Shown: one piece after another, positions 19,815 through 29,598 of the stretch
Numbering within the stretch: the first letter of the stretch is position 1
Layout of the letters: each line of letters starts with the position of its first letter
NCBI GenBank assembly: GCA_902574035.1
Contig: CACGMC010000004.1
Coordinates: 1 to 64,000 of the forward strand
DNA from: an uncultured Pelagibacteraceae bacterium
Lineage (GTDB): Bacteria; Pseudomonadota; Alphaproteobacteria; Pelagibacterales; Pelagibacteraceae
Length of the DNA: 64,000 bases
Reading direction: 5' to 3'
Translations under genes and position numbers: made by a program
Notes under the pieces: generated by a model
Told to the model about the DNA's origin: nothing
The model's input: only the letters and a program-made list of their open reading frames with translations
Database searches by the model: none

Positions 19815-20476
19815 AAGAATTGAAGAATATAAAATATTGGCTTTTTGATTTGGATAATACTTTATATTCAGGGGCTACAAAAGTCTTTGAACAAGTTGAT
19901 AAAAAAATGACTCATTATATTTCTTCTAAATTGAATATCAGCAAAGAAGAGGCGAGAAAAATCCAAAAAAATTATTTTATGGAATATAATACAACGCTTA
20001 ATGGTATGATTAAAAATCATAAAATTGATGCAAATGAATTTCTAGAATTTGTTCATGATATAGATTTAAGCTTTTTAAAAGAGGATAATCAATTAGATGA
20101 GCAAATCGAAAAAATTAAAGGCCGAAAGATTATATTTACCAATGGGTCGCTAGCGCATGCTAAAAATGTTACAAAAAGACTTGGAATTGAAAGGCATTTT
20201 GATGACATTTTCGACATAGTTAGTGCAGACTTTATACCCAAGCCATCAATTGAAACTTACAAAAAAATTATTGAAAAATACAAAATTGAGCCACAATATA
20301 GTATATTTATTGAGGATATAGCGCGAAATTTAAAACCCGCTCACGAATTAGGAATGAAAACAGTATGGATAATAAATGACGAGCCTTGGGCCGCTGAGTT
20401 TTCGAACTCAAGTTTTATAAACTATAAGACAGACAAATTATCAAATTTTTTAAAGGAGATAAATGAAAGTAGATGA
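19811..20476 (+). CDS. HAD-family pyrimidine 5'-nucleotidase
   Basis: 221 residues. The HAD motif I is FDLDNTLY with nucleophile Asp13 and Asp15; motif II is FTNGS and motif III/IV lies around KPSIETYKK and [10 protein letters not shown]. This combination and the small helical cap match the Sdt1/pyrimidine 5'-nucleotidase subfamily; the substrate is otherwise not certain. It overlaps argB by 4 nt and dapD by 14 nt. Confidence 0.85.
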   Translation: MKELKNIKYWLFDLDNTLYSGATKVFEQVDKKMTHYISSKLNISKEEARKIQKNYFMEYNTTLNGMIKNHKIDANEFLEFVHDIDLSFLKEDNQLDEQIEKIKGRKIIFTNGSLAHAKNVTKRLGIERHFDDIFDIVSADFIPKPSIETYKKIIEKYKIEPQYSIFIEDIARNLKPAHELGMKTVWIINDEPWAAEFSNSSFINYKTDKLSNFLKEINESR

Positions 20477-21290
20477 TCTTGAAAAAATAATTAATAATGC
20501 GTTTGAAAACAAACAAAATATAACGCATGATTCCGATAAAAAAATTTTAGATGCTATCAATGAAACAATTAATTTGACTGATAAGGGATCGATTAGAGTA
20601 GCAGAGAAGAAAAACGGCAAATGGTCTGTAAATCAATGGGTTAAAAAAGCAATTTTATTAAGCTTTAGAACAAATAAAATGACTATGTCTAAAGGTCCTT
20701 ACACAACTTGGTATGACAAAGTTCCAGGTAAATCAGTCAATTGGAATGAGGACGATTGGAAAAAGGCTGGTTATCGACACGTTCCTAACGGGGTTGTTAG
20801 AAAAGGTTCATACATTGCAAAAAACGTTGTGCTAATGCCTTGTTTTGTCAACTTGGGTGCATACGTAGACGAAGGAACAATGATAGATACTTGGGCATCT
20901 GTTGGATCTTGTGCACAAGTAGGAAAAAACTGTCATGTCTCAGGTGGTGCAGGTATCGGGGGAGTTTTAGAACCTTTACAAGCAGGACCAGTTATCATTG
21001 AAGATGATTGCTTTATAGGTGCTAGATCAGAAATAGCTGAAGGAGTCCTTGTTGAAAAAGGAGCGGTAATATCAATGGGCGTTTATATTGGAGCATCAAC
21101 CAAAATTGTAGACAGAAATACTGGTGAAATAACTTATGGAAAAGTTCCATCATATTCTGTTGTGGTTCCAGGGAGTTTGCCTAATAAAAAAAATTCCGAT
21201 GGTCCGAGTTTGTACTGTGCAGTTATTGTAAAAAAAGTAGATGAAAAAACTAGAAGCAAAACTTCAATTAATGATTTATTAAGAGACTAA
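20463..21290 (+). CDS. dapD: Tetrahydrodipicolinate N-succinyltransferase
   Basis: 275 residues, full length. It succinylates tetrahydrodipicolinate in the lysine/diaminopimelate pathway. The C-terminal half is a left-handed parallel beta helix with hexapeptide repeats ([38 protein letters not shown]). The ATG is set by a strong AAGGAG about 5 nt upstream, located inside the end of the preceding HAD gene. Confidence 0.96.
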   Translation: MKVDDLEKIINNAFENKQNITHDSDKKILDAINETINLTDKGSIRVAEKKNGKWSVNQWVKKAILLSFRTNKMTMSKGPYTTWYDKVPGKSVNWNEDDWKKAGYRHVPNGVVRKGSYIAKNVVLMPCFVNLGAYVDEGTMIDTWASVGSCAQVGKNCHVSGGAGIGGVLEPLQAGPVIIEDDCFIGARSEIAEGVLVEKGAVISMGVYIGASTKIVDRNTGEITYGKVPSYSVVVPGSLPNKKNSDGPSLYCAVIVKKVDEKTRSKTSINDLLRD

Positions 21291-22448
21291 ATGCAAATAA
21301 TTAACGAGTTAACTTTATCCAAAGATTTAATTAAATTTCCAAGTATTACTCCTGTTGACGCAGGTGCAATTAAGTTTCTGAGTAAAAAATTAAAATCTAT
21401 CGGCTTCAAATGTAAAATACTTGAGTTTAAAAAAGGGAAAGGTAAGCCAATTAAAAATCTTTATGCAAGGTTGGGTAAAAATCAACCTAATCTATGTTAT
21501 GCAGGACATACAGATGTCGTGCCTCCAGGAAATTATAGTGATTGGACGGTAAATCCTTTTAAACCTAAAGTTCAAAGAGGCTATTTAATAGGTAGAGGTG
21601 CAAATGATATGAAAAGTTCGATTGCTTGTTTTGTTTCTGCTGTAAGCGAATATATAAATAAAAATAAAAATTTTAATGGTTCAATAAGTTTTCTTATTAC
21701 TGGAGATGAAGAAGGATATGCTACAAACGGAACAAAGAAGGTTGTGGAATATTTAAAAAAGAAAAAGGAGAAGATAAATTTTTGTATAGTTGGAGAACCA
21801 ACCAATCCAAAAAAATTAGGTGAAATGATTAAAATTGGACGGAGAGGCAGTCTTACAGCTGAACTAGAAATATTCGGAACTCAAGGCCATATTGCGTATC
21901 CACATCTGTCTAACAATCCAATCAATACTTTAGTTAAAATCTGTTCAGAACTAAAAAGAAAAAAATTAGATAAAGGAAATAAAAATTTTCAACCCTCTAA
22001 TTTAGAATTTACAAGGCTTTATGTAAAAAACAAAGCACATAATGTAATTCCATCTTCTGCCAAAACTCAGTTTAATGTGAGATACAATAATCTTCAGACT
22101 GCTTCAAAACTAAAGAGAAAAATAAATTTGACTATAAAAAAGATTACAAAAAAAAACAAATGTAGTTATAAAATTAGTTATTTAGAAAACGGTGAATCTT
22201 TTTTGACAAAGCCTGAAAAAAATATTTTATTAGCAAAAAAAATTATTAAGAAAATCACTAAAGTTAATCCTGTTTTTTCTACTACTGGAGGTACGTCGGA
22301 CGCGCGGTTTATAAAAAAAATTGCTCCATGTCTTGAATTTGGCTTAGTAAACAAAACTATGCATAAAATAGATGAATGTGTTTCTTTAAAAGATCTAAGC
22401 AAACTGAAAAAGATTTATTACAATTTTTTAATTGAGTTTTTTAAGTGA
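21291..22448 (+). CDS. dapE: Succinyl-diaminopimelate desuccinylase
   Basis: 385 residues. M20 zinc enzyme that removes succinate from N-succinyl-LL-diaminopimelate, two steps after dapD. The zinc-binding YAGHTDVVPPG motif and TGDEEG are intact, and the dimerisation/lid domain includes HIAYPHLSNNPI. Abuts dapD with no spacer; its TGA overlaps the GTG start of the next gene. Confidence 0.95.
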   Translation: MQIINELTLSKDLIKFPSITPVDAGAIKFLSKKLKSIGFKCKILEFKKGKGKPIKNLYARLGKNQPNLCYAGHTDVVPPGNYSDWTVNPFKPKVQRGYLIGRGANDMKSSIACFVSAVSEYINKNKNFNGSISFLITGDEEGYATNGTKKVVEYLKKKKEKINFCIVGEPTNPKKLGEMIKIGRRGSLTAELEIFGTQGHIAYPHLSNNPINTLVKICSELKRKKLDKGNKNFQPSNLEFTRLYVKNKAHNVIPSSAKTQFNVRYNNLQTASKLKRKINLTIKKITKKNKCSYKISYLENGESFLTKPEKNILLAKKIIKKITKVNPVFSTTGGTSDARFIKKIAPCLEFGLVNKTMHKIDECVSLKDLSKLKKIYYNFLIEFFK

Positions 22449-23371
22449 AGACGGGTTTTATATCTTCTAAAAGCTCTTTAAACCATGATACTGGCGATGG
22501 GCATCCCGAGAATAAACATAGAATACAATCCATTTTAGAAAGATTAAAAAAAAGAAACTTCTCTAATCTTGAGTGGAGCGAGCCCGGAAAGTTTGATGAG
22601 TCTTATTTGAATAACACTCATAATAGTCTCTACATTAATGAAGTTAAAAAAGCTTTTCCAACTAAAGGGCAATTTTTTTTGGATGGTGATACAGTAATTT
22701 CTCCTGGAAGCAAAGAAGCATCTTATGACGCTGTGTCCTCAATTATATTAGCAATCGATTCTGTTAAAAAAAAAAAATTTAAGAATGCATTTTGTGCAGT
22801 AAGGCCACCTGGTCATCATGCTGAATACGACAAAGCTATGGGGTTTTGTATTTTTAATAATGTTGCAGTTGGAGCAAACTATTTAATTGATAAGTACAAA
22901 TTGCAAAGGGTTGCAATAATAGATTTCGATGTTCATCATGGAAATGGAACACAAAATATTTTTTATTCTAATAAAAAAGTCCTTTATATTTCTACACATC
23001 AGTATCCTCATTTTCCTGGGACAGGAGCAAGTCATGAGAAAGGATCTCACAATAATATATTTAACATTCCATTGCCCGCGGGTACCAACTCTAATGAATA
23101 TTTTGATGCATACGAACATGTTTTAAAAAAATTAAATCAATTTAAACCGGAATTTATATTTTTTTCTGCAGGCTTTGATGCTCACAAAGATGATCCGCTC
23201 TCGAATATTAATCTAAAATCACAAGATTATTTTGAAATTACAAAAAGGACTTTAGTAACTTCGAGAGATTATTGTAAAGGAAACATTGTATCTATTCTTG
23301 AGGGTGGTTATGATTTAAATGCTTTAGCAGAAAGTACAGAGGAACACATTAAAGCACTTATTGAATATTAA
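22445..23371 (+). CDS. Histone-deacetylase-like amidohydrolase
   Basis: 308 residues, arginase/deacetylase fold of the class II HDAC/acetylpolyamine amidohydrolase type. All catalytic parts are present: GHH at residues 123-125, the zinc ligands Asp162 and His164 in DFDVHHGNGTQ, and Asp245 in SAGFDAHKDDPL. Starts with GTG in a GTGA overlap with dapE. In bacteria such enzymes deacetylate polyamines, acetoin-pathway enzymes or other small amides; the substrate here cannot be read. It neighbours a SET-domain gene. Confidence 0.92.
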   Translation: MKTGFISSKSSLNHDTGDGHPENKHRIQSILERLKKRNFSNLEWSEPGKFDESYLNNTHNSLYINEVKKAFPTKGQFFLDGDTVISPGSKEASYDAVSSIILAIDSVKKKKFKNAFCAVRPPGHHAEYDKAMGFCIFNNVAVGANYLIDKYKLQRVAIIDFDVHHGNGTQNIFYSNKKVLYISTHQYPHFPGTGASHEKGSHNNIFNIPLPAGTNSNEYFDAYEHVLKKLNQFKPEFIFFSAGFDAHKDDPLSNINLKSQDYFEITKRTLVTSRDYCKGNIVSILEGGYDLNALAESTEEHIKALIEY

Positions 23372-23373
23372 TT

Positions 23374-23844
23374 ATGAAAAAACTTTACAAAATAAAAAAA
23401 TCTAGGATAGATAACAGAGGTTTATACGCTGCTTTGGATATAAAAAAAAATACTAAAATTATTGAATATAAAGGAAAAATTATTACTGTTAAAGAAACAG
23501 AAACTAACCCTAAATTTGATAATGATAAAGCTATTTATTTATTTAATTTGAACAAAAAATACGACTTAGATGGTGATTTTAAATATAATACTGCAAGACT
23601 TATAAATCATTCATGTGACCCTAATTGTGAGGTTGATGGTATTGGTCTTAAATTATGGATTTATGCTATTAAGGATATAAAAAAGAATGAGGAGTTAACT
23701 TATGACTATGGTTTTAGCTTTGATAAGGATTATAAAGATTTTCCGTGTCGGTGTGGCGCAAAAAGATGTGTTGGTTTTATTGTGAATTCACAGTCAAGAT
23801 GGAGAATTAAAAAATCAAAAAAGAAAAAATTCACTAATAAGTAA
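23374..23844 (+). CDS. SET-domain protein lysine methyltransferase
   Basis: 156 residues, almost entirely SET domain: an N-terminal GLYAALDIKKNTKIIEYKG strand pair, the NHSCDPNC pseudoknot motif at residues 78-85, the catalytic TYDYGF at 109-114 and a post-SET cysteine set (C125, C127, C132) that together with C85 could bind zinc. The basic C-terminal tail is Lys-rich. It probably methylates lysine on a protein; the target is unknown. It follows the deacetylase by 2 nt and ends in an 11-nt convergent overlap with truA. Confidence 0.9.
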   Translation: MKKLYKIKKSRIDNRGLYAALDIKKNTKIIEYKGKIITVKETETNPKFDNDKAIYLFNLNKKYDLDGDFKYNTARLINHSCDPNCEVDGIGLKLWIYAIKDIKKNEELTYDYGFSFDKDYKDFPCRCGAKRCVGFIVNSQSRWRIKKSKKKKFTNK

Positions 23845-24574
23845 CTTTATATAAATATAAACCACTTGGAGGGGCAGGCGGCGCACATAGAGATCTTTTT
23901 TTTGAATTTAATAATTTTTTCAACTCATCGATATTCCATTTGCCTTCTCCAATGACTTTTAAGCAACCCACCATAGATCTAACTTGATGTTGTAGGAAGG
24001 ACTTGGATGAAAAAACCATCACAATTTTATCCCCTTTTTTTGTAAGAGAAGATTTTTCAATAGTTCTTATGGGAGATTTTGAACTGCAAGAAGATGATCT
24101 GAATGCATTAAAGTTATGTGTGCCATAAAATAGTTTAATTGCTTTTTTCATATTATTGATATTTAATTTTTTTTTAACCAACCAAGCTCTATTCTTATCT
24201 AATACTAAATAATTTTTTCTGTTAACTATTATGTACTTATAGGTTCTTTTTTTTGCATCAAATCTTGAATGGAAATTTAATTTTTTTTTTCTTATTGAAT
24301 TAACGGTAATATTTTTTTTACTTAAAAAGTAGTTTAAGGAGTTTAAGAATTTTTTATCATTTTCTATTTTATTACAAAAAAAATTTGCTGATTGACCAGC
24401 TGCATGAACACCCGCGTCAGTTCGTCCGGAGCCAATAACCCGTATCTTTTTTTTTAATATTTTTTTTAAAGCTCTCTCTATCTCATTTTGAATTGAAGAC
24501 CCATTTTTTTGATATTGCCAACCATTATAAGTAGTACCGTCATATTCAATGATAATTTGATAATTTGACCTCAA
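23834..24574 (-). CDS. truA: tRNA pseudouridine(38-40) synthase
   Basis: 246 residues. Forms pseudouridine at positions 38-40 of many tRNAs. The catalytic aspartate is in GSGRTDAGVHA near residue 53; the N-terminal IIEYDGTTYNGWQYQ and the C-terminal QVRSMVGCLKVIGEGKW are conserved. Part of def-fmt-truA, overlapping fmt by 4 nt. Confidence 0.96.
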   Translation of the reverse strand: MRSNYQIIIEYDGTTYNGWQYQKNGSSIQNEIERALKKILKKKIRVIGSGRTDAGVHAAGQSANFFCNKIENDKKFLNSLNYFLSKKNITVNSIRKKKLNFHSRFDAKKRTYKYIIVNRKNYLVLDKNRAWLVKKKLNINNMKKAIKLFYGTHNFNAFRSSSCSSKSPIRTIEKSSLTKKGDKIVMVFSSKSFLQHQVRSMVGCLKVIGEGKWNIDELKKLLNSKKRSLCAPPAPPSGLYLYKVTY

Positions 24575-25488
24575 TTTAACTTGGTTCCTTTTCCCAGATT
24601 GTTGCCTACCAAAAATTCTACGGCATCCATTTCTCTTCTACCCTCTTTCTGAAGTTTTAAAATTTGTATTGCATTTGCTGAGCAGCCCACGGTTAACTTG
24701 TCGTCAAGTACTTTTCCTTCTTCACCTTTTTGAGCGATTTCTTTAGCTTTAAGAATTTTAATTCTTTCATCTTTAAATAAAAACCAAGCACCTGGTTTAG
24801 GGTTAAAAGCATTAATTTTTGCAATAATATTTTCAGCTTTATCATTCCAATTTATTCTAGTTTCAATTTTATTAATTTTTTTTGCGTATGTTGCATTTTT
24901 TTCATTTTGTTGTTTATAATTTACTTTGCTCGAAAATATTAACTCGATTGAATCCATTAAAACTTTTGCCCCTAAAACAGATAATTTCTTATTTAACTCA
25001 CCGCTGGTTGTCTCTTTGTTAATTTTAACAGTTTCTTGTTTGATAAAAGGTCCAGCATCAAGTTTTTTTTCTATTTTCATAACCGAAATGCCTGTTTCTT
25101 TATCTTTATTTAAAATAGCTCTTTCTATAGGGGCGGCACCTCTCCATTTTGGCAAAAGTGATGCATGTAAATTTAAAAAAATTAAATGTGGATTTTTTAA
25201 ATAAATATCAGGAATTATTTGACCATAAGCTACTACTACAACAATATCAGGATTTAACTTCATAAAATTCTTATATTCGTTTTCGTTTTTCAAATTATTG
25301 GTATTCACTCTTAATCCCTCATTTTCAGAAAAAACATGCACAGCAGTTTTTAGTAATTTTTGACCCCTTGATTTTTTTCTAGGTGGTTGAGTATAAACAC
25401 AAACAATTTTATGTTTTGACTGTTTTAAAATTTTTAATGTTGGTATAGAGAACTCAGGAGTTCCCATAAAAACAATTTTTAATGACAT
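24571..25488 (-). CDS. fmt: Methionyl-tRNA formyltransferase
   Basis: 305 residues. Formylates initiator Met-tRNA. The start MSLKIVFMGTPEFS, the 10-formyltetrahydrofolate-binding core LNLHASLLPKWRGAAPIERA and the C-terminal OB-like domain are all present. It lies 13 nt downstream of def, whose product removes the same formyl group from finished chains. Confidence 0.96.
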   Translation of the reverse strand: MSLKIVFMGTPEFSIPTLKILKQSKHKIVCVYTQPPRKKSRGQKLLKTAVHVFSENEGLRVNTNNLKNENEYKNFMKLNPDIVVVVAYGQIIPDIYLKNPHLIFLNLHASLLPKWRGAAPIERAILNKDKETGISVMKIEKKLDAGPFIKQETVKINKETTSGELNKKLSVLGAKVLMDSIELIFSSKVNYKQQNEKNATYAKKINKIETRINWNDKAENIIAKINAFNPKPGAWFLFKDERIKILKAKEIAQKGEEGKVLDDKLTVGCSANAIQILKLQKEGRREMDAVEFLVGNNLGKGTKLN

Positions 25489-25501
25489 TTGATTTTTAAA
25501 T

Positions 25502-26026
25502 TTAAACTATTACCCTATCAATTTCTCTTATTTGTTTTTTGGTTTTTTTTAAAATTAAATCTTTTTTAAGTTTCGATAAGTGATCTATAAATAATACTCC
25601 ATTTAAGTGATCAACTTCATGTTGAATACAAGTAGCTAAAAGCCCATCGGCATTTATTTCCTTTTTTTTGCCATTGTAATCTAAAAAGTTGACTTTACAT
25701 GAACTTGGTCTTTTAACTTCTGCGAACTGATTAGGGATCGATAAACAGCCTTCTTCGTATGAGATTAACTCATCTGATTTGAAAGTAATTTTTGGGTTGA
25801 CAATAAATAAAGGGTTTCTTTTTTGACCGTCTTTTGACAGATCAATAACAATAATTCTTTTTAAAACGCCAACTTGAACTGCTGCTAAACCTATTCCAGG
25901 TGCTGCATACATAGTCTCCAACATGTCATCCATTAAGTTTTTTATTTCTGCGTCGACTGAAGTAACTGGGTCAGAAATTTTTCTTAGTAACGGGTCCGGT
26001 ATTGTTAATATTTGTTTTTTTCCCAT
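25502..26026 (-). CDS. def: Peptide deformylase
   Basis: 174 residues. Metalloenzyme removing the N-formyl group from nascent proteins. The three family motifs are intact: GIGLAAVQVG, EGCLSIP and QHEVDHLNG (metal ligands Cys and two His, catalytic Glu). It sits 17 nt after the 576-residue envelope protein gene in the same direction. Confidence 0.97.
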   Translation of the reverse strand: MGKKQILTIPDPLLRKISDPVTSVDAEIKNLMDDMLETMYAAPGIGLAAVQVGVLKRIIVIDLSKDGQKRNPLFIVNPKITFKSDELISYEEGCLSIPNQFAEVKRPSSCKVNFLDYNGKKKEINADGLLATCIQHEVDHLNGVLFIDHLSKLKKDLILKKTKKQIREIDRVIV

Positions 26027-26043
26027 CAGAGATTTTACTACAA

Positions 26044-27774
26044 TTATATTCTTAAAGGTAGAGCAGACGAGAGAATTTCGTTTCTAAATTCTTTCAAGTT
26101 TAATTTATTCAACAAATTTGTAATAAAATATATTGTTTCTGGATCTAAATTGTTTACTTCATCCTCACCTATAATCTCAACAATTTTAAGAGCCAAATAA
26201 CCTTTTTCACCCTTTTCAGCTAAATCATTCAAACTATCTGGAATATTATAGTTTTCTGATAAACCTTTATGATTTATTTCTTTTGGAATTGTTATCCCAT
26301 CATTTTCGAGGGACTCTAGAACAGCAATATCTTTTGCGGAATAAAAATAATTTCTATTTCTTTTTATCTTTTTATAAATGCTGTCTAGTTCTTTTTGAGT
26401 TTTTTTAATTGGATAGTCTTTCTCATAGAAGTATCTTATCAGTTTTGATTTATGCAAAGTTTTGTCATCAAACTTAATTTTTTTTTGATACAGACTTTCG
26501 CTTGAAACTATATTCTTTTCAACTATATTTAAATAATTTTCAGGAATTTCACTTAACTCAAATTCTTTTAGTCTATTACTTAAAAATTCAGTATAAACAT
26601 TTGATAAATTATCTTTTTTGAAAAGGTCTTTTAATAAAAAAAGTAAATCTAATTTATTTTGAGTATTATCTGACAGTAAGAATTTTTGATATATCAGTGC
26701 TCTACTCTCAATTTTCTCGAGAGATTGATAGACAGATTGAGCATTAATCAAGGCATTAAGTTCAAATGGAATTTGTTTGTATATTTTAAAAACTTGACTT
26801 TTATCTACTTGATTTTTATTAGCTGCTAATTCTATGTTTTTAATTTTCTCCTTATCATTAATATCATCTATCAAAATTAAATTAGCTGAATTCATGTATT
26901 CCCAAATACTTTTATTTGTTTTATTGCTTGGTTCATATTTAAAATTTGGGAAGGTTATACTTGATAAATAAAAGTTTAATAAATTATCGTCCTTAATTTT
27001 TTTATTTTTATTCTCAGAAATACCTAATAAAACATCTAGGGCATTATCAAAAAATTTATCAGATTGTTTTTGTTCTTTTAAAATATCATGAAGAAGCTGA
27101 GCTTGACCTTTTTTATTATTAAATACTAAACAATATATTTTAAACTTTTCGAGATAAGGGTCTTTAATATCTTTTCCAATAAAGTTAACTTTTTCACAAC
27201 CAATTTTTATATTTGCACTTGAAATATTCCTATCAACCAAATATTGAATAATTTTATTTTTGTTTGGAAAATTATTATTTTTTAATAAAAATTGCTCTAT
27301 TAGATAATCTTTTTTGTTTTTTATCAGCCAATTAATTTTGATGTTTAGAAAATCTTTTTCACTTAAATTTTTTGGAGCATATGAATAAGAAAACAAAGTA
27401 TTAAGCAAAATATTTTCAGCAGTTTCAGAAAGGTTTAATTTATTCAATCTTGAGATTGTTTTCTGTATATTTTTACCATCTGTTTTAGACCACATCGATA
27501 ATTCAAAATTATATTTGTCAGGATCCCAAATCCCATAAAGTAAAGTATTTTCATTTTCTTGAGAGGTTTGTTCTTGAATAATATTACTTGAATTAATATT
27601 ATTTTTATTAATAAGAGGGCTCTGAATTTTTTTTTCTTCTTTTTTTTCCTCTTTGCTTAAATCAATTGAAGAATTGTTTTTCCAAATATCAACTTCATTT
27701 TCTGCATTTAAATTGCTAAAATTTATTAAAATGATTAAAAAAAAAAATAATTTATTTAAGTCTGATAATTTCAT
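26044..27774 (-). CDS. Uncharacterised exported helical protein
   Basis: 576 residues. An N-terminal hydrophobic stretch (LFFFLIILINFSNLNA) followed by AEN looks like a signal peptide with cleavage near residue 24, so the protein is probably periplasmic. The rest is predominantly helical and rich in Lys, Asn, Leu and Glu, with a single visible cysteine pair region; the spacing of helices suggests TPR- or HEAT-like repeats but no family is recognised. It overlaps the start of the small membrane protein gene upstream by 23 nt. Function unknown. Confidence 0.75.
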   Translation of the reverse strand: MKLSDLNKLFFFLIILINFSNLNAENEVDIWKNNSSIDLSKEEKKEEKKIQSPLINKNNINSSNIIQEQTSQENENTLLYGIWDPDKYNFELSMWSKTDGKNIQKTISRLNKLNLSETAENILLNTLFSYSYAPKNLSEKDFLNIKINWLIKNKKDYLIEQFLLKNNNFPNKNKIIQYLVDRNISSANIKIGCEKVNFIGKDIKDPYLEKFKIYCLVFNNKKGQAQLLHDILKEQKQSDKFFDNALDVLLGISENKNKKIKDDNLLNFYLSSITFPNFKYEPSNKTNKSIWEYMNSANLILIDDINDKEKIKNIELAANKNQVDKSQVFKIYKQIPFELNALINAQSVYQSLEKIESRALIYQKFLLSDNTQNKLDLLFLLKDLFKKDNLSNVYTEFLSNRLKEFELSEIPENYLNIVEKNIVSSESLYQKKIKFDDKTLHKSKLIRYFYEKDYPIKKTQKELDSIYKKIKRNRNYFYSAKDIAVLESLENDGITIPKEINHKGLSENYNIPDSLNDLAEKGEKGYLALKIVEIIGEDEVNNLDPETIYFITNLLNKLNLKEFRNEILSSALPLRI

Positions 27775-27934
27775 TTGTGATATCAGTATTAAATTTTTTA
27801 TCGGGTTTTGAAAAATTTATTTTATCTAATAAAAAAACAACAATTACAAAAAGTCCTACAAATACTATCAACTTAAGCATTTTTTGCATCAATGAGTCTC
27901 TTAAACTTTTTTGTCGATTGAATTTAAGTTGCAT
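27752..27934 (-). CDS. Small single-pass membrane protein
   Basis: 60 residues: a basic N-terminus (MQLKFNRQKSLRDSLMQK), one transmembrane segment (LKLIVFVGLFVIVVFLL, about residues 20-36) and a charged tail, suggesting an inner-membrane anchor with the N-terminus in the cytoplasm. Overlap with the following exported-protein gene and shared direction suggest a two-gene envelope unit ahead of def-fmt-truA. No family recognised. Confidence 0.6.
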   Translation of the reverse strand: MQLKFNRQKSLRDSLMQKMLKLIVFVGLFVIVVFLLDKINFSKPDKKFNTDITNEIIRLK

Positions 27935-28007
27935 AGTTAAAAAATATATTTAAACTCGAAAAATAAGACAAATTTGTGAAAAATCAAATTTTTAATTAGG
28001 AATATAA

Positions 28008-28523
28008 TTGAAAAAAAGCCTTGTTTTAACTGGAATGATGGGTGTGGGCAAGTCTACTTTGGGTAGACTGGCAGCAAAAAGACTCAAAGTTAAGTTTATT
28101 GATGTAGACAAAGCTATAGAGAGAAAAGAGAGGAAAACTATCAAAAAAATATTTGAAGAAAATGGTGAAAAATATTTTAGAAAAATAGAAAAAAAGATTA
28201 CTTTTAAAATTCTTAAGAAAAAAAACATGGTTATAGCTTTAGGGGGTGGCGCTTTTATTAATAAAGAAATTAGGGAAAAAATATTAAGATCGTGTATAAG
28301 TGTATGGCTTAAAGTGGACTTAGATAAATTAATTAAACGATATAAGAGAAGTGATAGAAGGCCATTGGTAAATAATCAAAAACTAGATAATGAAATGAAA
28401 AAATTATACCTATTGAGAAAAAAAATTTATAGTTTAGCAAATTTTAAAGTTAATTGTGATAATATGAGCAAAACACAGGTAGTGGAAAAAATATTATTTT
28501 ATTATGAAAATCAGTCGACTTAA
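28008..28523 (+). CDS. aroK: Shikimate kinase
   Basis: 171 residues. Phosphorylates shikimate in aromatic amino-acid synthesis. P-loop GMMGVGKST near residue 9, shikimate-binding FIDVDKAIE with Asp, the RKIEKK/ALGGGAF segment and the lid RYKRSDRRPL are present. The start is a TTG at 28008 directly before KKSLVLTG; no ATG fits before the P-loop. It overlaps aroB by 20 nt. Confidence 0.95.
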   Translation: MKKSLVLTGMMGVGKSTLGRLAAKRLKVKFIDVDKAIERKERKTIKKIFEENGEKYFRKIEKKITFKILKKKNMVIALGGGAFINKEIREKILRSCISVWLKVDLDKLIKRYKRSDRRPLVNNQKLDNEMKKLYLLRKKIYSLANFKVNCDNMSKTQVVEKILFYYENQST

Positions 28524-29598
28524 AGCTAAAGACTACTCAATTATAATAGGGAAAAATTCAATAACTACATTGAGTTATGAAGTAAAAAAACATTGCCCAA
28601 AGTGTAAAAAAATTGCTTTAATTATTGACAAAAAAATCCCAAAAAAATTTTTAGTAAAAATAAAAAAAAAATTGCAAAAATACAAAATTTTTATTTTTCT
28701 TGTGTCATCATCGGAGAAAATTAAAAATTTTAACCAGGTAAATATATTTATCGATAAATTACTCCAATTAAATTTTAATAGAACAGATTTAATAATTGGA
28801 ATAGGAGGCGGAATAATTGGAGACATGACTGGTTTCGTTTCAAGTATATTTAAAAGAGGAATAAATTTTATTAATCTACCCAGCACCCTTCTAGCACAGG
28901 TAGACTCTTGCGTAGGTGGAAAGACGGGTGTTAATTCAAAATATGGAAAAAATCTAGTAGGATCTTTTTTTAACCCCAAAGTGGTAATATCGGAAACTGA
29001 ATTTTTAAAGTCATTGCCAAAAAGAGAATTAACTTGCGGATATGCCGAGATTTTAAAACATGCAATAATATACGATAGAGTTTTTTTTAAATATTTAAAA
29101 AAAAATACAAAAAATATTTTATCATTAAAAGATAAAATTTTAGTTAATAGTATCAGCAAAAGTTGTAAAATAAAATTAAATTTTACTGAAAAAGATTTTA
29201 AAGAAAAAAATTTAAGAATGAAGTTGAATTTTGGACATACTTTTGCTCATGCTTTGGAAATACAAAATAAATACTCTAACAAATTGAATCACGGCGAGGC
29301 AGTTTTAATTGGAATGTTTATAGCTTCAAAGATTTCAAGATTTGAGAAAATATGCTCAGATAAAACTTTCAAACAAATAAAAGATTTATACAATAATAAC
29401 TTTTTATTAAAAAATTTGACTAAATTCATAAAGAGGGATCAAATTTTAAAGTCCATTAAATTTATGAAAAATGATAAAAAGAAGGACGATGAAAAAATAA
29501 GTTTTATATTCTTAAAAAACATTGGTAAAACAACAATACCAGGGGACTATAAGTATAAAACAAGCCAAGTGGTAAATTTAATAAAAAAATTATTTTAA
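28504..29598 (+). CDS. aroB: 3-dehydroquinate synthase
   Basis: 364 residues. NAD-dependent cyclisation of DAHP, second step of the shikimate pathway. The GIGGGIIGDMTGFVSSIFKRG nucleotide-binding region, the PSTLLAQVDSCVGGKTGVN active-site segment and the zinc ligands in LNFGHTFAHALE and NHGEAVLIGM are all present. Paired with aroK as in most proteobacteria; converges with bolA by 9 nt. Confidence 0.96.
   Translation: MKISRLKAKDYSIIIGKNSITTLSYEVKKHCPKCKKIALIIDKKIPKKFLVKIKKKLQKYKIFIFLVSSSEKIKNFNQVNIFIDKLLQLNFNRTDLIIGIGGGIIGDMTGFVSSIFKRGINFINLPSTLLAQVDSCVGGKTGVNSKYGKNLVGSFFNPKVVISETEFLKSLPKRELTCGYAEILKHAIIYDRVFFKYLKKNTKNILSLKDKILVNSISKSCKIKLNFTEKDFKEKNLRMKLNFGHTFAHALEIQNKYSNKLNHGEAVLIGMFIASKISRFEKICSDKTFKQIKDLYNNNFLLKNLTKFIKRDQILKSIKFMKNDKKKDDEKISFIFLKNIGKTTIPGDYKYKTSQVVNLIKKLF

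Noticed and set aside
28575-29159. A 194-codon open frame on the minus strand
   Set aside because: It lies entirely antisense to aroB, whose protein has all catalytic motifs; the antisense translation is hydrophobic low-complexity typical of shadows of Lys-rich genes.
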